NCBI RefSeq assembly: GCF_963678635.1
Contig: NC_087067.1
Span: 30,604,401 to 30,668,400 of the forward strand
Origin: Symsagittifera roscoffensis
Lineage: Eukaryota > Xenacoelomorpha > Acoela > Convolutidae
DNA length: 64,000 nucleotides
Reading direction: 5' to 3'
Positions 13,505 to 26,446 of this stretch are shown here, piece after piece. The number at the start of each line of letters is the position of its first letter. Position 1 is the first letter of the stretch. The notes under the pieces were generated by a model that saw only the letters and a list, made by a program, of their open reading frames with translations, searched no databases and was not told where the DNA came from. Position numbers and translations under genes: made by a program.

Positions 13505-15380
13505 AAGACTGCTCGTATTATTAAAAAAACTCCGTGTTCCGACTGCTTTTTTCTTCCTTTAACATTAATCGTTTGGCGTCGCAACTGATTTTGGAACAAG
13601 ATAGAGTGCTGTCTGAGATATTTCAGAAGATAATAAAAGCATTACAAAAACAAGACCGATTGTACCAGGGCAAAGCCCTGAATGTTTCGAATGATTGTAA
13701 ACTTGATGGTGTTGTGCTCAATTAAAATAATGGATAAATTTTTCAAAAAAATGAAAAAAGTTTTTCAATTTTTCTTTGAGATTTTTCTCAAAATTATCCT
13801 CCCACACGCTAAGTAAAGTAAAAAGTGGTATATTTTGCCTATAGCAAGAAACTGAATACGCTGAATAGCATACCTCAATTCAATTTGGAACAATTTCTAT
13901 GGAGAACGAAAAATCCGCTTACCCGTTAATCGCACGAATTATATTGCGCGTTAACTGTCCCAAATTGGCCGATTGACAATCGTTAAGCCCCCATATGTTT
14001 ACCAAAAAATAAAAGTTGATTACTGGTGAAATATTTTTAAAATTTGATCTTAAGACAACAATATCTTTCGAATGTTAAGAAAATATCTGTCAAAAATTGC
14101 GAGCCAAGAGTCAAGTTCTAGAATGTTCAGGCTGCCCTTCAACACTTATGGACTAGTTTTAATTAAATTAAAAATGTTAAAATTTTTACACAGAAACTTA
14201 ATAATGATAGAAGTCTCAAAAATAAAAAAATTTTGAAATCTGAAAGAACTCATACCATAATCGCTATATAAAGCAAAAGTGGTTTAAATTGCTGATAGCA
14301 GTCGCATAATAATTAGATATATAGCGCGCATCAATTGTATTTGAAACCATTTCAAGGCGGATAATTCCGCCACTTACGCATTGGAGAACAATAATTTTCA
14401 AAATTAATCAATAACACAAGTGAAACATGTTTTTGAATTTGACACCCAGACATCAACATTGTTCAAAAATCTAAAAAAGTCTAGTTAAAAAGTTAATTTT
14501 TGGAGAGAGTAAAACCACCCGAGCACAAAATTATACTGACGAAATACTGTGGCATGTAGGAACACTCAACGAAAAAAAAGTTGCAGGTAAGAGAATGTTT
14601 TTGATTCTGATCTTATGATGACGCGAAAGTGTGCGTGCGAGTCGATTCAAACTGCAACGAACTTTTTTGCTGCTGGAGGTTACTAAATGAACCTACACAT
14701 GTTTTTGTATACTTCGCAGAATTCCCAGTGTTCTAGTTTGTTTTTGCTTTTTTTACACGAGTTGTTTTTTTATCTTTTTGCTAATTGCAATAATTGTTCT
14801 TTGTGTGACGGAAAATTTGTGCTTGGGTGTTTTTTTTGTCCATGCAAATTTTGACTTTTTAACTGGCCATTTTTGACGGATTGATTTTTATAATGTTTGA
14901 AAAGTATTGTTGTCTTGAGTGTTAATTTGAACAAATATTTCACCTGCAACCATTTTTCGTAAGCTTATGGCGTTTATAGATTGCCAAAATGGCCAATTTG
15001 GGATGACCAACGCGACATATAGATATATTTTGCGCAAAGACCGCGCAAGCGGCGAAAAAAAAGTTGCTAGGAGTTGTTCCACATTGAATTGAGGCATGCT
15101 TTTTGGTCTATTTAATTTTTTGCTAAGAGCAAAATGACAAGTTAAAATTGGCTCATTAAAAAGTCAACACTTGATATGAGAAAAAAAAACACCCTTGCCA
15201 GAAATATTTATAAAACTTGTTAGAAATTGTTCCAAATTAAATTGAGGCATGCTATTTGGTCTATTTAAAACTTCACTATATGCAAAATGGCTAGTTAAAA
15301 CTGGATAGTTAAAAAGTCTGTAGAAAAAAAAACAGCCGGGCAGAAGTATTCTGTCAGTTCTTTCAAAAGTCGGAAGAACA
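13505..15380. repeat. Diverged copies of the 548-bp satellite, direct and inverted
   Basis: GAAGACTGCTCGTATTA at 13505, a second start near 13672, and CCAAATTGG/TTACC..AAAAAT blocks around 13960-14060 are diverged direct copies of the satellite at 7.3-10 kb. Between about 14820 and 15095 the same family is inverted: the reverse strand reads GTCAAAAATGGCCAGTTAAAAAGTC. Further partial copies follow to 15380. Divergence is far greater than within the tidy array, so these are older relics. Confidence 0.75.
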
Positions 15381-15754
15381 ACATATATAGTACTATCTAT
15401 GTGTTGTCTTTTGACACATTTAGTTCAAAGCTGAGAAAAAATGTGTCATTGGTGAAAACAATATAAAAATGGGCGCAACGTTTCATTATTTACTCTATTT
15501 GCAGTTGGAGTAAAATATATATTTTTGAAAAAAAAATGTTAGTATCTCAAAAGCTTCTGGTCAGCTGCGAATTAGAAAAAGCTTAAATCAATTGACTTTT
15601 TTTAAAACAGCTAGTAATTTTAGCGACAATAAAAAACGGCCTATTGTTTCTAATAATGTGTTAGAAATCTTTTTTTTACAATCTTACCTACTATAGCTTT
15701 GAGAAGTAAATCGAATCGTTACTGTCGGCCATGATTAATACGGTTCCATGACAT

Positions 15755-15857
15755 TCTACCCTATTCCAATCTACCCTGTGCTAATCTACCCTATACTATT
15801 CTATCCTACATACCAATCTACCCTATACCAATCTACCCTATACCATTCTACCCTATA
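15755..15857 (+). repeat. Minisatellite array, ~15-bp unit CTACCCTATACCAAT
   Basis: About seven imperfect copies of CTACCCTATACCAAT. The same unit recurs in reverse complement at 16618-16745, so the two arrays form inverted arms around about 760 bp. Confidence 0.85.
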
Positions 15858-16111
15858 ATTAAAGCAATTGAAACTTACCCCATCCTCTTGAAGAATCCGA
15901 AACAGTATATTTCCAAACAAATCAAAGAACCATTAATTATGATCAAAGAATAATTGACGCACGTGAACAAAATATCAAAGCAACGTAAAACTTGCGCGTT
16001 CGAAATGGAAATGAATTCAAAGCATGAACGAACAGAAATTTTAATCCAATGTTGCTATAGAAATGCGTTGCGGCTATTTCTTCAACAAACAAAAGTCATA
16101 TCACATCAAGT

Positions 16112-16178
16112 CGACATAGCGTAGCGGATAATGCATGTGTTTGAAAATCAAAATTTCGAAAGATCAAATCACCAAGAA
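16112..16178 (+). other. tRNA-like sequence (degenerate tRNA or tRNA-derived SINE head)
   Basis: TAGCGTAGCGG fits the Pol III A box and sits in a foldable D arm (GCGT pairs with ATGC). A GATCAAATC block about 40 bases on resembles a weakened B box. The position expected for the anticodon reads GAA, but the anticodon and T stems are poor. It is more likely a tRNA-derived repeat head or tRNA pseudogene than a working tRNA. Confidence 0.35.
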
Positions 16179-16617
16179 ATCAAATTTTGAATGAAATTCG
16201 AAAATTACTGAGGGTTTGACTAGTTGATCACAAAAGGAGGGGTAGACCCCCCAGTACCAGGCCAAGGCGGTACTGGGGGGGCGGGGTGAGGGAGAAGGTA
16301 AAAATCTTTTGGTATTGGCCTCTATTACCTCCCAAAATTTCAGCCCTCTACGGGTAAATAATATTCCAAAGAAATTGATATACTGACGTAGTTTTTGTTT
16401 CATTTTTGTACGTGATTTGAAAATTGGGGATTAAAACTTGTTAATTGAAACAAATTTCAGATTTTGAGGCTCTAATTGCGATTTAGTCTTTAGAGCAATT
16501 TCCTTAAGTGAAAGACTCAAATTGAGTCCAAAAAATTAGACTCAAATGAATTAACACGTGCTGTATCTTTCCGATTCTAATTAGGACTTTGAAAGATTAC
16601 ATTATGGGACCTCATTA

Positions 16618-16745
16618 TGGTATATAGGGCAGATTAGTATAGGGTAGATTAGTATAGGGTAGATTGGTATAGGGTAGATTGGTATGTAGGGTATAATGGC
16701 ATAGGGTAGAATGGTATCGGGTAGTTTGGAATAGGGTAGATTGTC
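16618..16745 (-). repeat. Minisatellite array, inverted copy of the ~15-bp unit
   Basis: About eight imperfect copies of ATTGGTATAGGGTAG, the reverse complement of the unit at 15755-15857. Confidence 0.85.
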
Positions 16746-17218
16746 CTGCCACCAATTATACAACTCCCTTGTGTCTGATAAGGTAATTTGATTTATACGT
16801 GGTGTAAATTTGAAACTGGTAGTTATTACAAAAGTAGGATGGTAAGATTGGAAAGAGGTAGGAGATATACGTAGTAATCTTTTCACGCTATTTTGTGCGA
16901 TGTGAATTTGTTCTTGTTGACTTGGCCTTTAGTTGGTATAGATGAATATAACGGTTACAATGGTAAAGCTCCAACGTTAGAGTGAAGAAACCAGCATAAA
17001 AAGAAATTCATTGTAAGATGGAAATATAAACAGGAAGGAAAAGTGGAAGGAAAATAAGGAATGGAATAGCGGCTGAAAATACTGCTGCAAATTCAGCTGA
17101 AGAATGAACATTAATCCGAAGGCAAAATTGATAACCACCGAAAAGATTTTAGTCAATTTGCCACTCTATGACGTTGTCATTTTTTGTTCAAACAAAATAA
17201 CGAAAATTAAAAAAGTTT

Positions 17219-17418
17219 NNNNNNNNNNNNNNNNNNNNNNNNNNNNNNNNNNNNNNNNNNNNNNNNNNNNNNNNNNNNNNNNNNNNNNNNNNNNNNNNNN
17301 NNNNNNNNNNNNNNNNNNNNNNNNNNNNNNNNNNNNNNNNNNNNNNNNNNNNNNNNNNNNNNNNNNNNNNNNNNNNNNNNNNNNNNNNNNNNNNNNNNNN
17401 NNNNNNNNNNNNNNNNNN
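17219..17418. other. Assembly gap, 200 N
   Basis: Exactly 200 unknown bases. The right side begins with a run of about 14 A. ORFs that span it are artefacts. Confidence 1.
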
Positions 17419-19830
17419 AAAAAAAAAAAAAACAATTTAGTTTTCACACTGCGAGTATTATTTTATTTTCAAGTGAATACAATTTAATTGCGATTCGTTT
17501 TTGGTCCATTAATTGTAAATGAATGCAATGCTGTCAATAAGGGGAATAGATTCAGGAAATCAGGATTTCTGGCCTTCTGATATTGAGAACAGAAAATGTT
17601 TTTTTAAGAACTTCTCCACCGCAAAGTTTTCGCAGCTTGGTTCCCGAAAACAAACAAAATAGAAAAATTCACAAGTTAACTAATCGATACATTTGAGCTT
17701 GAATCAAAATGTATGAGAACCCATTCATTTTTCTATTTTTGATAATTTTCGATTGTTTTCTATTAATGCAAGTAAAACTTAAAAACGTGGTAAATATTGT
17801 AAGTTAGATTATCTAAATTCACAGTTAAAATTGCACCCTCGAAATTAAACGTGCAATGAAATCGATTGCTTTTTGAATGAAAACTTTTAATTTTCATCAG
17901 GTAATCTAAAATTTTCAAAACTATGAGCGAAACTTAAAACCAAAATTACGTTACGAGGTCAAAATGTGAAGCGGATAGGAGCAAATTTTTGTGTCTGTTT
18001 GTTCCTAGATTCCAGAGATAAGTCTTGAAACCTGAGACAAGTCCTGAAACATGCCAGGAAAATGAAAGAAAGAAAAGAAGAACAAAGGGAGCATCCTTTT
18101 TTTTGGAATCCGCTTACAATTCATCAAATGCACAGTTTGGCCTCGTTTTGTATGAAAAGTGTGCACACTGACCATTGGAGATGGTATGTCTACAAAACAA
18201 CTACTAAATCAAACATATTGGAGAAGCTTCTTACTCTAGTTTTCTATCTACCTAGGATGAACAAAACTTTTAATCATAAACTTTCCATATATGAAAAACT
18301 TCTTGCCATATATTTCCATATGTACGGAAAATTATATGAAATCTCTATGATAGGCATTTTTCCATTCCATATATGAAAATTATATGACAAGTGTTTTTCC
18401 ATCAGCAAAAAATTGATTTTTTTTCTTAAATTATCTTCTGCAAAGTTTTGGGTTGGGACTCAAAGCACCAAAAGTTGGACGGATCTTGCATTTATAATGC
18501 ATCAAAAACGGCCTGAACTGTCTTGGAGCTGCCTTTCAGAAGTGATATAACGAAAGATTTTCAATTTCGGTCAAATTTTTCAAAATTGATTAATTTTGAA
18601 ATTAATTTTTTTAATTATCCGGCATTGATCAAGGCATATATAAACATGCCAAAGAAAAATTTTTTTTTGGCATATATAAACATGCCAAAGAAGAAAAAGG
18701 AGCTGTCGAAAAAGAATTTAGAATCCAACTTAATGTATCCAGGACTACATTATGCACACAAAAAACTGAATTTAGCATGCAAAAAATTTTTTGGGAAATA
18801 GTTTTTTTTAGTACAAAATTCGATTGAAAAAAAAGTTGAAAAAAAAACCGGAAAAAAAATCAAAATTACTTCGTGCTGCCATCAAAAATTGTTTGTCATA
18901 AAATTTCTATGGGAATTAAATGACAAACTTTTTTTCAAAAAAAAATAAAAGCCTCGTTCTTTCATCACCAGAGTGTTTTGTTGGAATCAAACAGCCGCCG
19001 CAGATTTTAGTTTATACTTTTTTTCAACCTTTTTCAAAATTTTGTTTGACAAGGATTTTCGGTGTATAGAGGTCAACCCGGGTAGTTATAATTGTTGAAA
19101 ATTAAACTAGGGGCAGGTGCCAGGCGCAGTCAGGGTTCGAGGTTTTTTGCTATTTGCACGCTTTGCTTAACCTTCTGATGAGTTTTTTCTTGTCAGAACT
19201 TTTAACAAATTTACTTTGTGGATTCGATACCTGTCCCACTACTGACTAATCATCCATGCTTTTAACTGTGCCAAGTAGGATACAGTGATTAAAACAAATG
19301 GCATATTTTCAACTACCTAACCACATACGAAATTAACGATATAATTTTAGAAGAAAAGTTGTCTGTAAGGTTGTTCCGCCCAAGCCCCAGCGGGGACGTG
19401 AAATAGCCTGATATTGTAGTGCAAATTCAATCCTTTGAAAGACACAGCAGAGAATTATTTTCGAAAATTGTAACAAATTTCAATTCACTCAAAGTAAAAA
19501 AGTATACAAAAACCTTAAACAGGCTTATATGAGACTCGAACTGGCTCCTCTGGCCCCTCTGGCTTATTGGTCAGTTGCATTTTTCTATCAGTTACTGGTA
19601 TATCTACACCTAGTGGCAGTGAAGACAAGATAAGAGGTTTGTTAGGAATGAATATAAAATCATATATATAACAGAGAGGAGTGAAACGGAAAAAACTCAT
19701 TTTCCATAAATCAACCAGAGCAGACTCCAATTTAGTTCTTTTCAAAATAGTTTATAAAATAAGTAAAACGTTAAAAACCGTAGGTGTTTATCTTGTTTAG
19801 TTTAGGGGATATGATTGTTTCAGTTCGAAA
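17419..19830. other. No gene seen; simple and short repeats only
   Basis: AT-rich sequence. It holds a short direct repeat of GGCATATATAAACATGCC (about 18633 and 18668), itself a small hairpin (GGCAT/ATGCC), and CCATATATGAAAA fragments near 18285-18390. A 76-codon minus-strand ORF at 19515-19745 has an acceptor-like edge but no recognisable content. Confidence 0.45.
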
Positions 19831-21004
19831 AATTCGAAAATAGAATCGGTTTTCAAAAAATCAAAAAGTTTTTGTGAGACGAATGGAGATTTGAACCTGT
19901 CTAATGGGTTTACGAGTTAGCAAAAAAACTATTGGCAGCCGACCATGCTGAATAAAACAGAATGAAAACCTTCAAATAACTTTAAAAAAACTGAGTAGGC
20001 AAGTTGAGAAACAAAAAAAACAATTAAAAAATTTTTGTCTCCGATGAGGATTTGAACCTGGCCATCCATCGACCAAAACATATACGTGGTGTGAGTTAAA
20101 CAAAAATTTTGAATTTTTTCGAAAACTAACCCGTTTTCCTTCTAATTCCCTACTTCTATCGAGAAAAAATTGGGATTCCTCCCAAGGAAAAGAATGAGAA
20201 AAACAATTTGAAAACAGTCTTCTGCTCTAATTCGCAAGAGAGTCACAATGGAAAAAACCCGGTGAAAAAATAACCATAAGTTTGCGAGATCGCTTTTGTA
20301 CCCGTCAAAACCTCTTAAGTTAAACGCTCGCGACTGCTCACTATGGGTTAGTGGAGCTCACGCGATTGCGCGCGCTCGTATGGAAGGGTGGCGTACAATC
20401 ACCAACCACCAAGATTGAGGCACAATCAAAGTTAGTTCTTCGACTACTCAAAGAATAATCAGTTTATGCAGAAATTTCATAGCATTGTAGAAGAAAAAAT
20501 CAAAAAAAAAATCTGCTATCACTTCATTGGAGGCAACTCACCCTGCAAATTTTGCTGAACAATTCTTTTGAGCTTGCGACATTTGAGCTAGAGAAATTAT
20601 GCACAGAAGAGCTTGCAAAAAAAAACCAAATCAAATCTAAACTTCAAATTTATACTTAAATCTGATATAATATGAAATTTATCTCCAAATGAACAGTTGT
20701 GAATTCTCACAGTTCTTATCCAATCAGTTTTGTCGAAATAAAATGTGGCGCAAACCCAAAAAGAGCAATCAAATTACAACTGAAAATTAAACAATGAACA
20801 GAAGCTGAGCCAGACGGGTGAAGAGACTCACATCCAAAAAAGGGGAGTGTAAATAGGTGAAATGTAAATTTTTTTTCTTAGTTAAATCAGTCAATTATCT
20901 ATTTGGTTCATTTTTCAACATTTTGTTTCGTTTAGGTCCACGTTTTACATTACTAGCATAGTGTGCACATGGCTAGCCAATTTGTCTTCATTGAGTAGTC
21001 GAAG
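19831..21004. repeat. 1.17-kb tandem duplication, copy 1
   Basis: This segment is repeated immediately downstream at an offset of 1,174-1,176 bases with only a few differences (A-run lengths, one C/T near 20379/21551). The last ~30 bases (CACATGGCTAGCCAATTTG) are, in copy 2, the 3' end of the reverse-transcriptase ORF, so the unit probably represents the 3' region of that element. Confidence 0.95.
19873..20100 (-). other. Two tRNA-like B-box blocks (in copy 1; repeated at ~21047-21275)
   Basis: On the minus strand GGTTCAAATCT (19897-19887) and GGTTCAAATCC (20058-20048) match the Pol III B box. The first is preceded by CTCGTAAACC, like an anticodon loop with CGT. Both are followed by GTCTC/GGAGAC and then T runs that could end Pol III transcription. 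A boxes and full cloverleafs are not convincing, so these are probably tRNA-derived repeat fragments. Confidence 0.35.
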
Positions 21005-22168
21005 AATTCGAAAATAGAATCGGTTTTCAAAAAATCAAAAAGTTTTTGTGAGACGAATGGAGATTTGAACCTGTCTAATGGGTTTACGAGTTAGCAAAAA
21101 AACTATTGGCAGCCGACCATGCTGAATAAAACAGAATGAAAACCTTCAAATAACTTTAAAAAAACTGAGTAGGCAAGTTGAGAAACAAAAAAAAACAATT
21201 AAAAAATTTTTGTCTCCGATGAGGATTTGAACCTGGCCATCCATCGACCAAAACATATACGTGGTGTGAGTTAAACAAAAATTTTGAATTTTTTCGAAAA
21301 CTAACCCGTTTTCCTTCTAATTCCCTACTTCTATCGAGAAAAAATTGGGATTCCTCCCAAGGAAAAGAATGAGAAAAACAATTTGAAAACAGTCTTCTGC
21401 TCTAATTCGCAAGAGAGTCACAATGGAAAAAACCCGGTGAAAAAATAACCATAAGTTTGCGAGATCGCTTTTGTACCCGTCAAAACCTCTTAAGTTAAAC
21501 GCTCGCGACTGCTCACTATGGGTTAGTGGAGCTCACGCGATTGCGCGCGCTTGTATGGAAGGGTGGCGTACAATCACCAACCACCAAGATTGAGGCACAA
21601 TCAAAGTTAGTTCTTCGACTACTCAAAGAATAATCAGTTTATGCAGAAATTTCATAGCATTGTAGAAGAAAAAATCAAAAAAAAAATCTGCTATCACTTC
21701 ATTGGAGGCAACTCACCCTGCAAATTTTGCTGAACAATTCTTTTGAGCTTGCGACATTTGAGCTAGAGAAATTATGCACAGAAGAGCTTGCAAAAAAAAA
21801 ACCAAATCAAATCTAAACTTCAAATTTATACTTAAATCTGATATAATATGAAATTTATCTCCAAATGAACAGTTGTGAATTCTCACAGTTCTTATCCAAT
21901 CAGTTTTGTCGAAATAAAATGTGGCGCAAACCCAAAAAGAGCAATCAAATTACAACTGAAAATTAAACAATGAACAGAAGCTGAGCCAGACGGGTGAAGA
22001 GACTCACATCCAAAAAAGGGGAGTGTAAATAGGTGAAATGTAAATTTTTTTTCTTAGTTAAATCAGTCAATTATCTATTTGGTTCATTTTTCAACATTTT
22101 GTTTCGTTTAGGTCCACGTTTTACATTACTAGCATAGTGTGCACATGGCTAGCCAATTTGTCTTCATT
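21005..22168. repeat. 1.17-kb tandem duplication, copy 2
   Basis: Near-identical to 19831-20993. Copies are separated by an 11-base filler (AGTAGTCGAAG, 20994-21004) that is absent at the outer edges. High identity points to a recent duplication. Confidence 0.95.
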
Positions 22169-24085
22169 GTAGAACATCCGTAAATGTTTCTCAAGGGTAA
22201 GAAATCATTTTCTGAGCCAAGACTCCTCCACTTGGTCCTTGTGCCTCGGAAGCACACACTGGAAGCACGGAGCACGGCAAAAGACAGCCGGCACTTCACC
22301 CAGTTCATAGTTTTACTATAGGGTTTCTCCCACTTGGTAGATAATGCTTCTCCTATTCTCCGAAGGAAACTTGCAAATTTTGGAGTAACCATCCCATCAA
22401 CAGACACGACAAGAGGAGTGAAAGACATGTCTTTCCTGACAAGCGTCTGAATATTTTGTCTTTTTCTCAACCTCTACTGAGTGCAAAACACTCATTGCGC
22501 TTCTGTTCTGATAGGAGATGGCGTCGGTGTCAGAGACACGAATATCAAAAGACGCTCCTCACTGTCTAAAATAAACTCCACGACAAAAAAAAATGCAACT
22601 AATGCGGGTGTCTCATCTTGCGGGTTGTATTCTCTAATAACAGGCTCTTTCTGTACATCCTACCACACTAAAGAAGCTAAGTCGCCAACAGCATCCCTAA
22701 TCTCATTATGCCGTAAAGTCAGTCCCGATGAAGCACATTGTGGTTCTGTTTTTGCCACAAAACAAAGTTTCTCAATTTTGTCTACCCATTAAAGTTCTTT
22801 ATTTTTCAGGTAGATGTCCTTATCATTTCCGTCACCAATCAAACCGCCCAGAAACCTCTTCCCTTCCACTATAGTAATCGAGTACTTGTGAAATATGTGA
22901 TGCGCTTCTTGAGCATATTGTTTATCGACAACCAGAAAACTTTTGGAAGGCTCTGGAAAGTAACCGAAGGTGGGACCTTCCTCAATCAAGTTTTTGAGCC
23001 ATATCTCCAATTTCTTGAGTTTGGCTATAGCCGCAGAATCATCAGCATACCAACTTTGTAACAAATTGTTCGGATCCTTTAACTTCCGAATCAGGGAAAG
23101 AAATGAAACACCATAGAAGAAAATTGCCAGTAGGTCTCCCTGTGCGGTTCCTTCCCTACTGTATATCACTTCATCGGCGCCAGCAACGAAAAGCGACGCG
23201 AAGCCTCTGTAATTATTGATGAGAAATCTAGAACACCTAGGCCACAATATTCGAGCATTCCACAACGCTGTTTCACAATTGAGCGAGTTGAAAGCATTTG
23301 ATGCATCCATCAACAGCATGCCACAGCCATCTTCCTTGCTGTCATCAAAAACATCAGAGAGCGCATGAATTGCACCCTCAATGCCAGCTTTCAGCCCACA
23401 AGCTAATTGATCAGTCAAACATGTTTCTTCAAGGTTAATTTTTTTGAACTCAGCCACACTTTTGCAAATTATTCCCCTTAGACATTCGCCTATGCCAGTA
23501 GGTCGCACACTAGGACATTTATCAAGCGCAATCAAACTTCCAGAAACCAGTGCTCGCACTTTCGACCATGGTGAGATTTGATTGCAGATTTTTGTGGCGA
23601 GAGTTGCAACTTCGTCTCTCAAGTGTGAACTGTGAGCCCTATGACGTAATAAAACAGTCTGCCAATGTTCAGAATCTGTTCCCGAAACTCCCGAACTGCC
23701 CTGCAAAGTACGTGTTGTCTTTTCAACGGAAGCAGAACTGATTATAACGTCTTCAAAGTCGGGTAAAACTGGCACTTGCAATCGCGAAGAGAGATGTGAC
23801 TTGTGTGGCTCTGGATGCTTGACTTCAAAGTCTCTAAAACGGTCACACCTTTCTTCACCTCTTGCATCGGATCAAGCACAACCCCGCTTGCTCTATCCGA
23901 GAGCCACCGCATAGCACTTCTCACTTTGCCTTTCATCATTAATGAAGCAAAAATTTTCGAGGCATGTTTGTCGTCCAAATTATCTTGATTTATTTGTTTC
24001 TTTTTGCCACATCTCACTGCTTCCGCCAACAACTTGTCGAATTTGTTTTTCTTCCAGTCTTTTAGGTGGAGTGTAAAAACGCTTC
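22129..24085 (-). pseudogene. Broken retroelement ORF: reverse transcriptase with C-terminal nuclease-like domain
   Basis: Read right to left on the minus strand. 24085-23742 is an N-terminal helical region (DWKKNKFDKLLAEA, KVRSAMRWLSD). 23781-22789 is the RT with GMLLMDASNAFNSLN (catalytic Asp block), REGTAQGDLLAIFFY and the YADD active site intact, then GPTFGYFPEPSKSFLVV. 22560-22129 is a C-terminal domain with FDIRV and a conserved tail (SFTPLVVSVDGM, WVKCRLSFAVLRASSVCFRG). This architecture matches a large RT family common in invertebrate genomes; the FDIRV block suggests a restriction-endonuclease-like fold. At least two frame breaks, around 23760 and 22480-22790, kill this copy. The family's classification is uncertain. 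Confidence 0.8.
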
Positions 24086-26446
24086 AGTTTTTAATAAACC
24101 CTGGATTAAAGAGGTGATCAAAAAATCTGCCCTACGAAAACCTCCACAATTGAGCGCAGTGAACGAGGAACTTAAAAATCTTTATTTCGGAAGAAAAAAG
24201 TCAATTCCAGGGTTCTGATCCTGTCAAAGCTGGTCGATAAAGCCCCAAAGTGTAGAGTAGTGAAGCAAGCAAGGCAATGACTACGTGGCAAGCAAAAACT
24301 ACAAAAGATTTTCCAAAATAGATCCCTATTTCAAATCTTTTTGAAATAGGAACTCGGCAGCCATCGTAGACGGATGTTTCATTATCAACGAGCGAACAGC
24401 CATCCCAGCTTGCCTCCAGAGAGCTATCTTGCCTAGGATGCATAGATCGCACCCAGGCCAGGGGACAAAATTGGATGAGTCAATCGCGCAAATGTCAGGA
24501 TGATATAGAATGCAGAGAATGCACACTCTTTACTGACCAATCAATGAGTTTATTTTGTCAAAATCTCTTCTGTTGCTTAAGGCCGCAAATCAGTAACTTC
24601 AATTTGATTACACAGGACCGCTGACGAATGGGTCAGGAGGTCAAACTTACATTATGGTTGCTATTGACTGTTATTTCAAGCATCTATCAGCTATGTTAAC
24701 TAGATCAACTGGAGCCAAAATTTTTTTAAAATTAATTCTCGTTCCATACTATTCCGAAGTCAATTAAGACAGACCAGTATTCAGGTTTTAAAAACAACGC
24801 CGTGAAACGTTTTTGGTTTTCTTCAAAAATCAACCACATGTTTTGCCCAGAAGGTGACAACCGCGGCTGTGGTTTAGTTGAAAGAAAAATTCAGACAATC
24901 CAAAGGAAACTAAAAAGTGATGCAATTAGATTAAAAAAAATTCAAGGATAAAGAACCCGCTCTCAAAACAATTATCGAAGACATAAGAATCAACATAAGC
25001 AGTGCCACGATTCTCTTTCAAATTCGAGCTACATTTCGGCAAAAGCCAAACACGGAATCGTCATTATTCTCCGAAAAATTTAAGTCAAAAGTAAGTTTAG
25101 GTTCCAGATAGCTATAGAGAGAGATGTTCTGACAGCAGAACAAAGGAGATAAAACTGTGTCAGCAAGTCAGTTGTGAAGAGTAACAAGAAAGGTGTCACC
25201 GAAAAATGAAGAACCCATCATTTCGACATCAGAGACCTCCTACTACCAAGCCTTTGAGAAACTAACCATAACCCTAACCCTAACCCTTACACAAGATCAA
25301 AGCACGGCTGCATTGGAAACGTTGACGAATAGAAATCACATACTGGCAGCATATCTCCGAAAAAACCTAAATTCCGGAACATTGAGATTCAGATCCGACG
25401 TACCGAAACTGACAAACTCGATTGCTTAGAGTGATCTTGATAATTTATTGCTCTTTTTATATCCCTCCAAATTAGAACTACTTCTTAAAGTCCTAAATAG
25501 GAGATCAGACAAAGAATTATTCAGACCAATGAACATGTGGTCAATTTTTCGAAAAAAAAATATACGACAGCCTCGTTCAAAGTTATTTGAAAATGTCATC
25601 TAGCAATTAAGTTGAAAAAAATTCCCTTCCATGCTAATAAAGCAAAATAAACAGCAATAACAGATCTCGAGATCAAGATAGCACCACAACATCGGAAGAT
25701 GACTCAAACCTTCTTCAGCTCTGTAATATCCGCCCTGAAAATTACATATTGACGGAGCATAGAAAAAGTACTATTGACGACTGGCTGATGTCAATTGCCT
25801 TAATCCTTCTCGTTTTTTACCGCCTCGATCTAGCCAGATGATTTTCCGGTCTATTCAAGGGCTGACCATCATGATACCGTTTTTAGGCTAATCAGTTTCC
25901 GTTTACAGGCAAAAATAACCTCATCGCTGCGTCTCGCATCCCCAGACAAAAGGACTATTGGTTGATACAGGGCTAGAAACCATAGTTTAATTTGTTTTAT
26001 AAAACTTTTATATTAGATCCATTAGAGACGGATTGACCTTCTTCCCTCCCTAGTTAGTCATGCTCTGAAATAACAAATCAATAGTTAAATAAATTAAAAT
26101 TGTTCAGAGCATCACAGTTGCTAAAAGGAGTTTAATGTTCGTTAAAATAGTCTCTGGTGCACCGGGACTCCGAATTCAATTGCTCGTGAAGGAATGGAGC
26201 TATCTCGAATATCCCACTGGATCTTCCGGTTTCACTTTCTTCCACAAGTAAGTCCCTTATCGTGTCTTCCTAGGAGAATTCGTTTGGATTCTATTTATCT
26301 TTTTCTTTCTTTCACGACTGCTCTCGTGTCATATTCGGCTGTTGTGTGTTTGACAATATGTGTTCGTCAATAGGGCCGTTTTAAGCCTTTCTCTGAGACA
26401 TTTCAATCCCAATCCAAAGTGTGAAAGTTTTCAAATTCTGGAATAT
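24086..26446. other. No gene recognised; probable decayed repeat sequence
   Basis: Short ORFs without recognisable domains (for example 25193-25429, 78 codons). Three telomere-like CCCTAA units lie at about 25267-25287, too few to mean more than chance or a tiny interstitial telomeric tract. Confidence 0.4.

Noticed and set aside
17104-17487. 127- and 93-codon ORFs across the gap
   Set aside because: They read through 200 N and have no real sequence in the middle.
19515-19745. Minus-strand ORF with acceptor-like CACTAG/GTG as a host exon
   Set aside because: No partner exon, no recognisable domain and a short length.
25267-25287. Telomere-like CCCTAA units
   Set aside because: Only about three units occur; no telomere or large interstitial tract.
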